Below, piece after piece: positions 43,592 to 53,103 of a stretch of DNA of 64,000 nucleotides. The notes beneath the pieces are model-generated. The model was not told the DNA's origin and ran no database searches. It saw nothing but the letters and a program-made list of their open reading frames with translations. The stretch comes from Mycobacterium sp. DL. Lineage in GTDB: Bacteria > Actinomycetota > Actinomycetes > Mycobacteriales > Mycobacteriaceae. Where the stretch lies: positions 1,984,001-2,048,000 of the forward strand of contig NZ_CP155796.1 of the NCBI RefSeq assembly GCF_039729195.1, in the 5' to 3' direction. The stretch's first letter is position 1. The number at the start of each line of letters is the position of its first letter. Position numbers and translations under genes: made by a program.

Positions 43592-44490
43592 CGCCGCACG
43601 ACGTCTCCTTCGTCAGCGGTGGTTTCACCTGCAGCGGATGGCATTTCGCCGCCGCGTCCGGATCCTCGAGCAGGCCACTGGTCGTGATGGCACACGGCTT
43701 CGGCGGCACCAAGGACTCCGGGCTGGAACCGTTCGCACAACGGTTCGGGGCGGCCGGAATCGACGTGCTGGCCTTCGACTATCGGGGCTTCGGTGCATCA
43801 GAAGGCCAACCGCGGCAATCGCTTTCGGTACGTCGTCAGATCCACGACTACCACGCCGCTGTCGAGGCGGCCAAGCGCCTGGAGGGGGTGGATGCCTCCC
43901 GGATCGCGCTGTGGGGGGCGTCGTTCTCGGGCGGCCACGTGCTCAGGGTGGCCGCCGAGCGCAGTGACATCGGAGCAGTGATCGCGCTGACCCCGCTGAC
44001 GAGCGGGGCCGCCGTGAGCCGCGCGGCGATGAGATCGCGCAACATCGTCTCGTCACTGCGCTGGACGCTCTCCGGTGTCAGGAGCCGGGTCGCCGTGGGC
44101 AGGGGAGGCGCCCCCACGCTGATGCCACTGGTGTCTCCGGTCGGCCAAGCGGGTGCACTGGCGCTCGACGGCGCCTACGAAAGCTATCTGTCGCTGGCGG
44201 GGCCGACGTGGCGCAACGAGATCGACTGTTCGATCGGCCTGGAAGTGGTCGGGGTGCGCACCACCGCGGCGGCCAAGAGGTTGCGCTGCCCACTGTTGGT
44301 GCAGATCGCCGACTTCGACCAGTACGTGCCCGCAGGAGCAGTGGCCGCCACCGCGGCGCACGGCAGGGCGCAGGTGCATCACTACCCGTGCGACCACTTC
44401 GATGTCTGGCCCGGGCACGACTGGTTCGACAAGGCGGCCGAGGACCAGACTGCGTTCCTGGGTCGGACCTTCGCACTCAGTAGTGCGTAG
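43588..44490 (+). CDS. Alpha/beta-hydrolase
   Basis: Serine hydrolase of 300 residues. HGFGGTKDSGLEPFAQRFG gives the oxyanion region, LAFDYRGFGASEGQPR the strand 4 loop, GASFSGGHVLRVA the nucleophile elbow (Ser of GASFSG), QIADFDQYVP the acidic residue and YPCDHFDVW the catalytic His. This is the DUF1100-like or xylan-esterase-like shape found next to monooxygenases. Coupled to the FMO gene by a four-base overlap; a Baeyer-Villiger/esterase pair is a plausible reading. The 3' end overlaps the convergent SDR gene by 14 bases. Confidence 0.86.
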   Translation: MTPHDVSFVSGGFTCSGWHFAAASGSSSRPLVVMAHGFGGTKDSGLEPFAQRFGAAGIDVLAFDYRGFGASEGQPRQSLSVRRQIHDYHAAVEAAKRLEGVDASRIALWGASFSGGHVLRVAAERSDIGAVIALTPLTSGAAVSRAAMRSRNIVSSLRWTLSGVRSRVAVGRGGAPTLMPLVSPVGQAGALALDGAYESYLSLAGPTWRNEIDCSIGLEVVGVRTTAAAKRLRCPLLVQIADFDQYVPAGAVAATAAHGRAQVHHYPCDHFDVWPGHDWFDKAAEDQTAFLGRTFALSSA

Positions 44491-45298
44491 ACCCCTGATC
44501 GATCGAGATCGCGCTGGCCGTGATGTATTTCGAGTCGTCACACGCCAACCAACTCACGGTGTCGGCGACATCCTCGGGTTCGACCGCCCAGGTCGGCAGG
44601 AACGGCGTCATCATGTGGGACAGCTGCGGGTTGGTCTCCATCGCCTTCGACAGCGCCGTGCCCATCTCGCCGGTGCCCATGTCCGTCATGACGGGCCCCG
44701 GGTGGACGCTGTTCACCCGGATGGAGTGTCTGCCGAGTTCGGCGGCGAAGGCACGGGCCATTCCGGTCACCGCGTGCTTGCTTGCCGTGTAGTGGATCAT
44801 GAAGGGCTGCAACTTGATTCCAGCCGCCGAGCTGATCAGGATGATGGAGCCACCCCGGCCGCCCTCGATGATCTTGTGCGCACCCGCCATGACGGTGTTC
44901 CAGGTGCCGGTCACGTTGATGTCCATGACGTCGCGGAAGTCCTCGGGACGGATGTCGTCCCATGCCTGCGGTGCGGACACCCCGGCGTTGGCGACGATGA
45001 CGTCCAGCCGGCCGAGTTCGGCGACACCCTGCTCGACCGCGGCGTTGAGCGCCTCGCTGTCGCGGGTATCGACCACCGAAGCAACGATGCGCCGTCCGGT
45101 CTTCTCGACGAGTTCGACCGTCTCGGTGAGGTTCTCCGGAGTCGCCGGATCGTAGGGCACGCACTGCGGAAGTGGGCCCGCGATGTCGACGGCGATGATG
45201 TCCGCGCCTTCGCCGGCCATCCGTACGGCGTGGGCGCGGCCCTGACCGCGGGCCGCCCCGGTGATGAAGGCGACTCGGCCTTCGAGCCGACCGGTCAT
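44477..45298 (-). CDS. Mycofactocin-coupled SDR oxidoreductase
   Basis: Short-chain dehydrogenase of 273 residues. NAD-binding TGAARGQGRAHA, NAG motif VIVANAGVS, catalytic Ser and YTASK (Tyr-x-x-x-Lys) are present. An insert after the second strand (VDIAGPLPQCVPYDPATPENL) marks the group that keeps its NAD and hands electrons to mycofactocin. It would oxidise an alcohol of an acyl-CoA pathway or xenobiotic. The ATG lies in the stop of a fadE gene (four-base overlap), so the two are one operon. Convergent with the alpha/beta-hydrolase gene. Confidence 0.9.
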   Translation of the reverse strand: MTGRLEGRVAFITGAARGQGRAHAVRMAGEGADIIAVDIAGPLPQCVPYDPATPENLTETVELVEKTGRRIVASVVDTRDSEALNAAVEQGVAELGRLDVIVANAGVSAPQAWDDIRPEDFRDVMDINVTGTWNTVMAGAHKIIEGGRGGSIILISSAAGIKLQPFMIHYTASKHAVTGMARAFAAELGRHSIRVNSVHPGPVMTDMGTGEMGTALSKAMETNPQLSHMMTPFLPTWAVEPEDVADTVSWLACDDSKYITASAISIDQGSTHY

Positions 45299-46458
45299 CG
45301 GGACGCGCCTTTGACCAGTCCGCCGCCGATGATCAACCGCTGGATCTCACTGGTGCCCTCGTAGAGTCGGAGCAATCGCACATCGCGGTAGATCCGCTCC
45401 ACCGGCACGTCGCGCATGTAGCCGCTGCCGCCGTGGATCTGCACCGCGAGATCGGCGACCTTGCCGGCCATTTCGGTACAGAACAGTTTGGCCGCTGACG
45501 GCGCGATCCGCCTGTCCTCCTCGGTGAGCCACTTCTGCGCGGTGTCGCGGACCAGTGCGCGGCCGGCGAGCACCCCGGTCTGCTGATCGGCGAGCATCGC
45601 CTGCACCAACTGGAACTCGCCGATCGGGGTGCCGCCCTGTGTCGCCGAGGCGGCGTAGCGCACCGACTCGTCGAGTGCTCGCTGAGCCGTGCCCACCGCC
45701 AGCGCGGCGATGTGCACCCGGCCACGGGCCAGCGATGTCAGCGCCGCGCGGTAGCCGATGTCCTCGCTGCCCCCGACCAGTGCGCTGGCGGGAACGCGGA
45801 CATCGGTGAACGTGACATCCGCCGTCCACGCACCTTCCTGGCCCATCTTGCTGTCCTTGGGGCCCACCGTCACACCAGGAGCATCGGCGGGCACGAGGAA
45901 CACGGCGATGCCGGCGCCCTTGTCATCGGCCGGCCTGCTCCTGGCGAACGTCACGAACAGGTCGGCGGTGGGTGCGTTAGTGATGTATTGCTTCTGACCG
46001 TTGATGATCCAGGTGTCGCCATCGGCGACCGCCTTGGTGCGCAAACCCGAGGGGTTCGAGCCGGCGCCGGGTTCGGTCAGTGCGAACGATGCGACCACGT
46101 CGCCGGAGGCGATGCCCTCCAGCCATCTCGACTTCTGCTCGTCGGTGCCGTATCCGACCAGCACCTGACCGGCGATCCCGTTGTTGGTGCCGAACATCGA
46201 CCGCAGCGCCAACGACGTGTAGCCCAGTTCCAGCGCGAGTTCGACGTCCTGCGCGAGGTTCAGGCCGAGACCACCCCACTGCTGCGGGATCGCGTAGCCG
46301 AACAGCCCCATCTTCTTGGCCTGCTCGCGCAGATCGTCGGGAACCTGGTCGTCGGCGAGGATCTCCTGCTCGCGGGGGACGACGGCGGTGCGGACGAAGT
46401 GGCGGGTCTGAGCCAGAATCTCCCGGAAATCGTCGTCGCTGACTTCGGATGTGGTCAT
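45295..46458 (-). CDS. Acyl-CoA dehydrogenase
   Basis: Flavoprotein of 387 residues that makes 2-enoyl-CoA. FALTEPGAGSNPSGLRTKA binds FAD and substrate, and LYEGTSEIQRLIIGGGL near the C-terminus carries the canonical catalytic Glu (YEGT). Length is that of short/medium-chain FadE. Divergent from a FabG-type SDR with a TATC-N8-GATA palindrome between, so both directions may be controlled together. The stop overlaps the mycofactocin-coupled SDR gene. Confidence 0.93.
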   Translation of the reverse strand: MTTSEVSDDDFREILAQTRHFVRTAVVPREQEILADDQVPDDLREQAKKMGLFGYAIPQQWGGLGLNLAQDVELALELGYTSLALRSMFGTNNGIAGQVLVGYGTDEQKSRWLEGIASGDVVASFALTEPGAGSNPSGLRTKAVADGDTWIINGQKQYITNAPTADLFVTFARSRPADDKGAGIAVFLVPADAPGVTVGPKDSKMGQEGAWTADVTFTDVRVPASALVGGSEDIGYRAALTSLARGRVHIAALAVGTAQRALDESVRYAASATQGGTPIGEFQLVQAMLADQQTGVLAGRALVRDTAQKWLTEEDRRIAPSAAKLFCTEMAGKVADLAVQIHGGSGYMRDVPVERIYRDVRLLRLYEGTSEIQRLIIGGGLVKGASR

Positions 46459-46492
46459 CGGCTGAGCTCCTCGGGGCGCTATGCTTTTCGAA

Positions 46493-46508
46493 TATCGTAT
46501 ATCAGATA
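46493..46508. promoter_or_regulatory. Palindrome between divergent fadE and fabG-type genes
   Basis: TATCGTATATCAGATA has perfect TATC/GATA outer arms and an ATAT centre. It lies 35 bases from the fadE start and 46 bases from the SDR start. Probably an operator for one of the local regulators. Confidence 0.55.
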
Positions 46509-46553
46509 TGAGTGCTGTCGGCCTTCCGGGCCGACGTGAGGATTGGTGGACAG

Positions 46554-47294
46554 GTGTTGTTGCTGACGGGTCGAACGGCTGTGGTCACCGGAGGAGCGCA
46601 AGGTCTGGGCTATGCGATCGCGCAGCGGTTCATCGCCGAGGGCGCGCGTGTGGTCCTGGGTGATGTGAACCTGGACGCGACCCGGGCCGCCGCCGAGAAG
46701 CTCGGAGGTGACGACGTCGCCCGTGCCGTCCGCTGTGACGTGACCCGCTCGGACGAGGTCGACGCCCTGGTGGCCACTGCGGTCGACGGTTTCGGCGCCC
46801 TGGACGTCATGGTCAACAACGCGGGCATCACCCGCGACGCGACGATGCGCAAGATGACCGAGGAGCAGTTCGATCAGGTGATCGCCGTGCACCTGAAGGG
46901 CACCTGGAACGGCCTGCGGGCCGCCGCCGCGGTGATGCGGGAGGCGAAGAGCGGCGCGATCATCAACATGTCGTCGATCTCCGGCAAGGTCGGCATGCTC
47001 GGACAGACCAACTACTCGGCCGCCAAGGCCGGCATCGTCGGGATGACCAAAGCGGCCTCCAAGGAGCTGGCCTACCTCGGTGTGAGGGTCAACGCGATCC
47101 AGCCTGGTCTCATCCGTTCGGCCATGACAGAGGCCATGCCACAACACATCTGGGATTCCAAGGTGGCGGAGGTCCCCATGGGTCGCGCCGGTGAGCCCGA
47201 CGAGGTTGCCAACGTAGCGCTGTTCCTGGGCTCAGACCTGTCGTCGTACATGACCGGCACGGTCCTCGAAGTCACCGGTGGGCGGCACCTCTGA
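46554..47294 (+). CDS. SDR, 3-oxoacyl reductase (FabG) type
   Basis: Classical SDR of 246 residues. [13 protein letters not shown] (NAD(P) loop), [33 protein letters not shown] with Ser-Tyr-Lys triad and the C-terminal [10 protein letters not shown] typical of FabG. GTG 46554 gives the normal FabG length; an in-frame GTG at 46512 would add 14 residues. It would reduce or oxidise 3-oxoacyl/3-hydroxyacyl-CoA, here more likely the oxidation step of beta-oxidation. The stop shares one base with the ATG of the thiolase gene. Confidence 0.9.
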   Translation: MLLLTGRTAVVTGGAQGLGYAIAQRFIAEGARVVLGDVNLDATRAAAEKLGGDDVARAVRCDVTRSDEVDALVATAVDGFGALDVMVNNAGITRDATMRKMTEEQFDQVIAVHLKGTWNGLRAAAAVMREAKSGAIINMSSISGKVGMLGQTNYSAAKAGIVGMTKAASKELAYLGVRVNAIQPGLIRSAMTEAMPQHIWDSKVAEVPMGRAGEPDEVANVALFLGSDLSSYMTGTVLEVTGGRHL

Positions 47295-48508
47295 TGGGCG
47301 AAGCCGTCATCTGTGAACCCGTCCGCACGCCGATCGGCCGCTACAACGGAATGTTCAAGGCGTTGACGGCCGTCGATCTCGGAGTTGCCGCGCTGCGGGG
47401 ACTCCTCGAGCGGACCGGCATCGCAGGTGATTCGGTCGAGGATGTGATCGTCGGACACTGCTATCCGAGCATGGAGGCGCCGGCGATCGGGCGGGTGATC
47501 GCACTGGACGCCGGACTGCCGGTGACCGTGCCCGGGATGCAGATCGACCGTCGCTGCGGATCGGGTCTGCAGGCGGTGCTCCAGGCCTGCATGCAAGTGG
47601 CAAGTGGCAACAACGATGTCGTCGTCGCCGGTGGTGCCGAATCGATGAGCAACGTGGTGTTCCATTCGACCGACATGCGCTGGGGAGGTGCCCGCGGCGG
47701 GGTGAAGGTGCACGATGCTCTGGCGCGCGGCAGGACCACCGCGGGTGGCCGCAACCATCCGGTCCCCGGCGGCATGCTCGAGACCGCCGAGAATCTGCGC
47801 AGGCAGTACTCGATAACCCGGGAAGAGCAGGACGAGTTGGCGGTGCTGTCACACCGCCGGGCAGTCGGCGCGCAGACCGACGGGCTGTTGGCCGAAGTGA
47901 TCATCCCGGTGACGGTGTCCGCCCGCGGAGGCGACACGGTGATCGACACCGACGAACACCCCCGGGCCGGCACCTCGCTGGATTCCCTGGCCAAACTCAA
48001 ACCGGTTCTGGGCAAGGATGATCCAGGCGCGACAGTGACGGCCGGCAACTCCAGCGGACAGAACGATGCCGCATCGATGTGTGTGGTGACCACACCGCAG
48101 AAGGCGGCTGCGCTCGGTCTCACCCCACTGGTCCGGCTGGTGTCGTGGGGCGTGGCAGGCGTGGCACCGGAGGTGATGGGCATCGGCCCGGTGCCGGCGA
48201 CCGAAGTCGCACTGGCCAAGTCGGGCCTCACCCTCGCGGATATGGACTTGATCGAGCTCAACGAGGCATTCGCTGCCCAGGCGCTGGCCTGCATGCGGGA
48301 GTGGAACTTCGGCCCAACCGATTTGGAGCGCACCAATGTCCACGGATCGGGCATCTCACTCGGTCACCCGGTCGGCGCGACCGGCGGACGGATGCTGGCG
48401 ACGCTGGCTCGCGAACTGCATCGTCGCGGCGGGCGCTACGGCTTGGAGACGATGTGCATCGGCGGCGGGCAAGGCCTGGCCGCAGTTTTCGAAAGGGTAG
48501 CCGTATGA
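47294..48508 (+). CDS. Acetyl-CoA acyltransferase (thiolase)
   Basis: Degradative thiolase of 404 residues that splits 3-oxoacyl-CoA with CoA. Nucleophile Cys88 (DRRCGSGLQA), NEAFAAQ, GISLGHPVGATG with catalytic His, and MCIGGGQG with the second Cys. Coupled to the SDR gene in front, with an acyl-CoA dehydrogenase gene following 30 bases later, so SDR, thiolase and dehydrogenase form one short beta-oxidation operon. A 13-codon open frame at 48505-48546 between thiolase and dehydrogenase is probably not coding. Confidence 0.94.
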   Translation: MGEAVICEPVRTPIGRYNGMFKALTAVDLGVAALRGLLERTGIAGDSVEDVIVGHCYPSMEAPAIGRVIALDAGLPVTVPGMQIDRRCGSGLQAVLQACMQVASGNNDVVVAGGAESMSNVVFHSTDMRWGGARGGVKVHDALARGRTTAGGRNHPVPGGMLETAENLRRQYSITREEQDELAVLSHRRAVGAQTDGLLAEVIIPVTVSARGGDTVIDTDEHPRAGTSLDSLAKLKPVLGKDDPGATVTAGNSSGQNDAASMCVVTTPQKAAALGLTPLVRLVSWGVAGVAPEVMGIGPVPATEVALAKSGLTLADMDLIELNEAFAAQALACMREWNFGPTDLERTNVHGSGISLGHPVGATGGRMLATLARELHRRGGRYGLETMCIGGGQGLAAVFERVAV

Positions 48509-48538
48509 CGACCAGCGAGAAGCGAAGCGGGATCGCGC

Positions 48539-49732
48539 ATGACTAAACTCGCGCAGACGCTGGGGCTCAGCGAGTTCCAGACCGAGATCGTCTCGACGGT
48601 GAGGCGGTTCGTCGACAAGGAAGTGATCCCCAACGCCCAGGAGCTCGAACACGCCGACACCTATCCACAGGCGATCGTCGACGCGATGCGGGAGATGGGC
48701 CTGTTCGGGTTGATGATCCCCGAGGAATACGGCGGGCTGGGGGAGTCGCTGCTCACCTACGCGCTGTGCGTCGAGGAACTCGCGCGCGGCTGGATGAGCG
48801 TGTCGGGGGTGATCAACACCCACTTCATCGTGGCCTACATGATCCGCCAGCACGGCACGGATGCGCAGAAGAGCTACTACCTGCCGAAGATGGCGACCGG
48901 CGAGACCCGCGGCGCCTTCTCGATGTCCGAACCCGAGCTCGGCTCCGACGTCGCGGCGATCCGCACCAGGGCCAGGAACAACGGTGACGGCACCTACACC
49001 ATCGACGGTCAGAAGATGTGGTTGACCAACGGCGGCAGCTCGACCCTGGTGGCAGCACTCGTCCGCACCGACGAGGGTGCCGACAAGCCGCATCGCAACC
49101 TGACCGCGTTCCTGATCGAAAAGCCCTCCGGTTTCGGTGAAGTGACGCCGGGGCTGACCATTCCCGGCAAGCTGGACAAACTGGGCTACAAGGGCATCGA
49201 CACCACCGAGCTGATCTTCGACGGCTACCCGGCCAAAGCCACCGACATCCTCGGGGAGGCGCCCGGGCAGGGCTTCTTCCAGATGATGGACGGCGTGGAG
49301 GTCGGGCGGGTCAACGTCTCGGCCCGGGCGTGTGGTGTCGGCGTGCGGGCGTTCGAGCTGGCGGTCCGTTACGCCCAGCAGCGCATCACCTTCGGAAAGC
49401 CGATCGCCGAGCACCAGGCCATCGCATTCCAATTGGCCGAGATGGCGACCAAAGTCGAAGCCGCACACCTGATGATGGTCAACGCCGCCCGGCTCAAGGA
49501 CTCCGGAGAACGCAACGATGTGTCCGCCGGTATGGCGAAGTACTTCGCCAGCGAAGTGTGCGCCGAGGTGACCCAGCAGAGCTTCCGCATCCACGGCGGA
49601 TACGGGTACTCCAAGGAATACGAGATCGAGCGGCTGATGCGCGATGCCCCGTTCCTGCTGATCGGCGAGGGCACCAGCGAGATCCAGAAGAACATCATCA
49701 GCAAGCGCCTGTTGGCCGACTACCGGGTCTGA
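48539..49732 (+). CDS. Acyl-CoA dehydrogenase
   Basis: FadE-type flavoprotein of 397 residues. FSMSEPELGSDVAAIRTRA and MWLTNGGSS form the FAD/substrate site; the C-terminal LIGEGTSEIQKNIISKRLL keeps the catalytic Glu (GEGT). RIHGGYGYSKEYEIERLMRD is the usual helix before it. ATG 48539. It follows the thiolase gene and is followed four bases later by a GntR gene on the same strand, so the regulator probably belongs to the same transcript. Confidence 0.93.
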   Translation: MTKLAQTLGLSEFQTEIVSTVRRFVDKEVIPNAQELEHADTYPQAIVDAMREMGLFGLMIPEEYGGLGESLLTYALCVEELARGWMSVSGVINTHFIVAYMIRQHGTDAQKSYYLPKMATGETRGAFSMSEPELGSDVAAIRTRARNNGDGTYTIDGQKMWLTNGGSSTLVAALVRTDEGADKPHRNLTAFLIEKPSGFGEVTPGLTIPGKLDKLGYKGIDTTELIFDGYPAKATDILGEAPGQGFFQMMDGVEVGRVNVSARACGVGVRAFELAVRYAQQRITFGKPIAEHQAIAFQLAEMATKVEAAHLMMVNAARLKDSGERNDVSAGMAKYFASEVCAEVTQQSFRIHGGYGYSKEYEIERLMRDAPFLLIGEGTSEIQKNIISKRLLADYRV

Positions 49733-49736
49733 TCCG

Positions 49737-50405
49737 GTGACCACCCCCGACTTCGCCGCAAGGCCCCAGCTCGCCGAGGACGTGGCGCGCATCGTCCGCG
49801 GTCGGATATTCGACGGAACCTACGCTGCCGGAACGTATGTGCGTCTCGACCAGCTGGCCGCCGGATTGGGGATCAGCGTGACCCCGGTCCGTGAAGCGCT
49901 GTTCGAGCTCAAGGCCGAGGGGCTGCTCGAGCAGCAGCCTCGTCGGGGTTTTGTGGTGCGGCCGGTCACCGTGCGCGACATCACCGACGTGTCGGATGTT
50001 CAGGCGCACATCGGGGGCGAACTCGCCGCCCGAGCGGCCGCCGGGATCAGTGATTCTCAACTGCAGGAGCTGACGAGGATCCAGGACGACCTCGAGGTCG
50101 CGTACGCCACCGACGACGGCGAGCGGGCCAGTCGCCTCAACCACGATTTCCACCGTGCCATCAACGTCGCCGCGGACTCGCCGAAACTCGCGCAGCTGAT
50201 GTCGCAGATCACCCGTTATGCCCCCGAGTCGGTGTTTCCCACCATCGATGGCTGGCCGGACCAGTCCAACGCACATCATCGGCGCCTGCTGGACGCGTTG
50301 GCGAGCCGGGACGAGTCCCTTGCGCGCTCGGCGATGTCGGAGCACCTTGCCGCCGGGGCGGCCCCGTTGATCGAGCATCTGACCCGCCGGGGTGTGATCG
50401 GCTAA
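49737..50405 (+). CDS. GntR/FCD family regulator
   Basis: FadR-subfamily regulator of 222 residues. Winged helix at about 10-75: VARIVRGRIFDGTYAAGTYVR, LAAGLGISVTPVREAL and LEQQPRRGFVV. The C-terminal FCD domain has RLNHDFHRAIN and HHRRLLDAL, the His/Asp metal-ligand-binding core. Such proteins sense organic acids or acyl-CoA. GTG 49737 is four bases after the fadE stop. The palindrome ACCGTAAGACTTACAGT starts right after its stop and in front of the CoA-transferase gene and contains GT-N3-AC half-sites of this family, so it is likely this protein's own target. Confidence 0.9.
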   Translation: MTTPDFAARPQLAEDVARIVRGRIFDGTYAAGTYVRLDQLAAGLGISVTPVREALFELKAEGLLEQQPRRGFVVRPVTVRDITDVSDVQAHIGGELAARAAAGISDSQLQELTRIQDDLEVAYATDDGERASRLNHDFHRAINVAADSPKLAQLMSQITRYAPESVFPTIDGWPDQSNAHHRRLLDALASRDESLARSAMSEHLAAGAAPLIEHLTRRGVIG

Positions 50406-50408
50406 CGT

Positions 50409-50425
50409 ACCGTAAGACTTACAGT
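50409..50425. promoter_or_regulatory. Palindromic operator before the CoA-transferase gene
   Basis: ACCGTAAGACTTACAGT is palindromic apart from one pair and the central base. A close copy (ACTGTAAGTCCTATAGT) is at 59609-59625 before a crotonase gene. It lies 24 bases before the CoA-transferase ATG and directly after the GntR stop. Confidence 0.7.
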
Positions 50426-50448
50426 CACCTCTTCTGCAAAGGTGGGCC

Positions 50449-51633
50449 ATGGGCGTCCTCGACGGTGTGCGGGTGCTCGACTTCGGTCGCTTCATCGCCG
50501 CACCATGGTGTTCGGCGCTGCTGGCCGACATGGGTGCCGACGTCGTGCGGATCGAGAAGCGCGAGGGCGGTGAGGATCGCTGGGTGCAATCGGTCACCGA
50601 GGGTGGCGAAGGCGGGACCTATCTGCAGTGCAACCGCAACAAGCGCTCGCTGACCCTGGACACGACCACCGACGACGGCAAGGCGATCACCCGGAAGTTG
50701 GTGGCACGGTCGGACATCGTCGTCGCCAACATGCCGGCGGCGGGGATGCGTGCCAACGGACTGGACTACGAGACACTGCGTGCAGTCAGGCAGGACATCA
50801 TCCTCGCCAGCGCGACCGCGTACGGCGAAGGTGGTCCCTACAGCGACCGGATAGGTTTCGACGGCGCCGGGCAGGTGATGTCGGGAGCGGTGTACCGGCA
50901 GGGACTGCCTGAGCAGCCGATCCGAACGGTGGTGCCCTACGCGGACTTCGGTACCGCGCTGACATTGACCATCGGGGTGATGATGGCCCTCTACCACCGT
51001 GACCGCACGGGGGAGGGCCAGCATGTCGAGGGGGCGCTGCTTCCCACCGCGATGATGCTGTCGAACGCGTTCCTGATCGAACGTGACCTGCTCGGCACGG
51101 ACAAGCCGCGGATGGGCAACCAGGGAACGTCGGTGGCGCCATGTGACCTGTACAAGACCGCCGACGGTGGGTGGGTGCTGCTGCAGATCGCCGGCCGGCC
51201 GATGTTCATGCGCTGGTGCCGCCTCGTGGGGCGGGCCGAGTGGGTCGACGATCCGCGGTTCGCGGACGACGATCTGCGTTGGGAGAACGGGGACGTCCTC
51301 AACGACGCCATGGCGCAGTGGTGTGCCGACAAGACCAAAGCCGAAGTGCTCGAGATGCTCGAGGCGGCGAAGCTGCCTGCGGCACCGATGAACTCGACAC
51401 AAGATGTGCTCGACGACCCGCACGTCGCGGCGATGGGTTATCTGCAGCGTGTCCCGTTTCCCGGCGCGCCGCATGACGTGCCGATCATCGAGACCCCGTT
51501 CCGGCTGTCGGCCACCCCCGGCGTGATCCGTCGGCGGGCACCGCTGCTCGGCGAGCACACCGATGAGATCCTCGGTGAGATCGGTTACACGACAGCGGAC
51601 ATCACAGGGTTGAGGGATCGCCAGGTGGTGTGA
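50449..51633 (+). CDS. Class III CoA-transferase (CaiB/BaiF)
   Basis: CoA-transferase of 394 residues that moves CoA between acids, activating the pathway substrate without ATP. VRVLDFGRFIAAPWCSALLADMGADVVRIEKREGGED is the N-terminal interwoven-dimer signature, with NRNKRSLTLD following; the catalytic Asp is best placed in PYADFGTALTLTIG, and the small domain has GNQGTSVAPCDLYKTADGGWV. AAAGGTGGG precedes ATG 50449. Single gene after the GntR operator; convergent with an acyl-CoA ligase gene. Confidence 0.93.
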   Translation: MGVLDGVRVLDFGRFIAAPWCSALLADMGADVVRIEKREGGEDRWVQSVTEGGEGGTYLQCNRNKRSLTLDTTTDDGKAITRKLVARSDIVVANMPAAGMRANGLDYETLRAVRQDIILASATAYGEGGPYSDRIGFDGAGQVMSGAVYRQGLPEQPIRTVVPYADFGTALTLTIGVMMALYHRDRTGEGQHVEGALLPTAMMLSNAFLIERDLLGTDKPRMGNQGTSVAPCDLYKTADGGWVLLQIAGRPMFMRWCRLVGRAEWVDDPRFADDDLRWENGDVLNDAMAQWCADKTKAEVLEMLEAAKLPAAPMNSTQDVLDDPHVAAMGYLQRVPFPGAPHDVPIIETPFRLSATPGVIRRRAPLLGEHTDEILGEIGYTTADITGLRDRQVV

Positions 51634-51657
51634 GCCGGACGTCGGCTGCAGCGACGG

Positions 51658-53103
51658 TCATGTCCGTGTGAAGTACGACCGGACCGCCGCCAGATCGGGT
51701 TTGCCCGACGGGGTCCGTGGGATCGCGTCGACGACGATGATGGTGCTGGGGATCTCGTAGCGTGCCAATCGAGTTCGCAGATATTCGGCAATGTCCTCGT
51801 CGCCGACGGAGGTATCGGCGCGCAGTTCGACCAGAGCGACGGGTGTTTCTCCGAGACGCGGATCGGGTTGACCGATCACCGCTGCACCCTGCACCGCGGG
51901 ATGGCTCTCCAGTGCGCTGCGGACGTCATCGGGCAGCACCTTGAAGCCACCGCGGATGATCGCCTGGTCGGCCCGTCCGAGGATCCACAGGAACCCGTCG
52001 GCGTCGAGGCGCGCGATATCGGTGGTGCGTACCCAGTCCTGGGCCGAATCGAATTGTGCGGGTTTCACTTCCAGCAGGCCGACGGTGTCCGGTCCCAGCG
52101 GGATGCCGTCGTCGTCGACGACCCGCAGCTTCGCGCCCGGGTTCGCCCGGCCGACACTGCCGCGCTTGTCCCGCCAGTACTTCTGATGGTCGGGAAGTGT
52201 CCACCCGGCCACCCCGCCACCGAATTCGGTTGCTGCATAGGAGGTCAGCACCGGAACGCCGAACTTCTCGGTGAACGCGTCCGCATCGTCGGCCGACAAC
52301 GGCGCGGTGCCCGAGGTGACAACACGGACACCGGCCAGGTCGTCGCGGGTGAGGTCGGAATGCAGCACCATCCGCAACGCCGCGGGCACCAGTGACACCG
52401 CGCGCGGGCGGTGTTCGCGCACGGCATCGGCCCAGCGCTGCAGGTCGAACTTCGGCAGCAGGACAAACGGGCGGGCTTCGGCGATACAGAGCAGTATGCG
52501 GAACACGCCGCCCACATGCACCAGAGGCGAGTTGACGATCGCGACGCCTCGGCGCAGCGCGGTCGGGGCCGGGGAGTCGGCCGGTTCGCGCCCGATGACG
52601 CTGCGGGCCAGCATGTCGTAGGTGAGATCGACCCGTTTGGGCGGGCCGGTGGTGCCGCTGGTCAGCATCCACACCGCCACACCGGGACGGTGCGATTCTC
52701 CGATTTCGGCGCCCTGGGTGACCACCGGTGCGGTCGCCAGATCGCTGATGGCCACGGTGGTCGCCGAGGTGGACGGGGCGAGCGCGGCGAGGTCCGCGGC
52801 CAGGCCGATGATCATCGGTAACTGCAGCGCGTCCAGATCGGCTCTGGTGCGCGCGTCGCCGCGAGCGGGGTTGATGACCACGACGGTGCCGCCGCCGGCC
52901 AGCACGCCGAGCAGTGCCGCGACGTGGGCGGGTTGATTGCGGAGCATGATCCCGACCTTGGCGGTCCCGACCAGCGCAGTGATGCAATGCGCCAGCCTGC
53001 CGACCTGCGCCCAGGTGACCCAGGACCCCTCGAACTCGATGGCCGCGGCGGCTGGGTTCAGGTTCAGGACGTCGGTGATGCGTTGGGAGAGCGGATGGGG
53101 CAT
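51658..53103 (-). CDS. Acyl-CoA/acid ligase (AMP-forming)
   Basis: Adenylate-forming enzyme of 481 residues that makes acyl-CoA from acid, ATP and CoA. MLTSGTTGPPKRVDLTY is the AMP-binding P-loop, TSYAATEFGGGVAG the A5-like motif, WILGRADQAIIRGGFKVLPDDV the hinge and TPSGKPDLAAV the catalytic Lys near the C-terminus. It is shorter than most FadD proteins (about 540) and so closer to small benzoate/cyclohexanoate-type ligases. The ATG shares a base with the stop of the upstream crotonase gene. Last gene of the minus-strand operon with three crotonases. Confidence 0.9.
   Translation of the reverse strand: MPHPLSQRITDVLNLNPAAAAIEFEGSWVTWAQVGRLAHCITALVGTAKVGIMLRNQPAHVAALLGVLAGGGTVVVINPARGDARTRADLDALQLPMIIGLAADLAALAPSTSATTVAISDLATAPVVTQGAEIGESHRPGVAVWMLTSGTTGPPKRVDLTYDMLARSVIGREPADSPAPTALRRGVAIVNSPLVHVGGVFRILLCIAEARPFVLLPKFDLQRWADAVREHRPRAVSLVPAALRMVLHSDLTRDDLAGVRVVTSGTAPLSADDADAFTEKFGVPVLTSYAATEFGGGVAGWTLPDHQKYWRDKRGSVGRANPGAKLRVVDDDGIPLGPDTVGLLEVKPAQFDSAQDWVRTTDIARLDADGFLWILGRADQAIIRGGFKVLPDDVRSALESHPAVQGAAVIGQPDPRLGETPVALVELRADTSVGDEDIAEYLRTRLARYEIPSTIIVVDAIPRTPSGKPDLAAVRSYFTRT

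Noticed and set aside
48505..48546. 13-codon open frame between thiolase and fadE
   Set aside because: Ends across the fadE start; too short and without its own support, probably just the coupling region.
48356..49792. 478-codon minus-strand open frame
   Set aside because: Opposite the thiolase end and fadE, both well supported.
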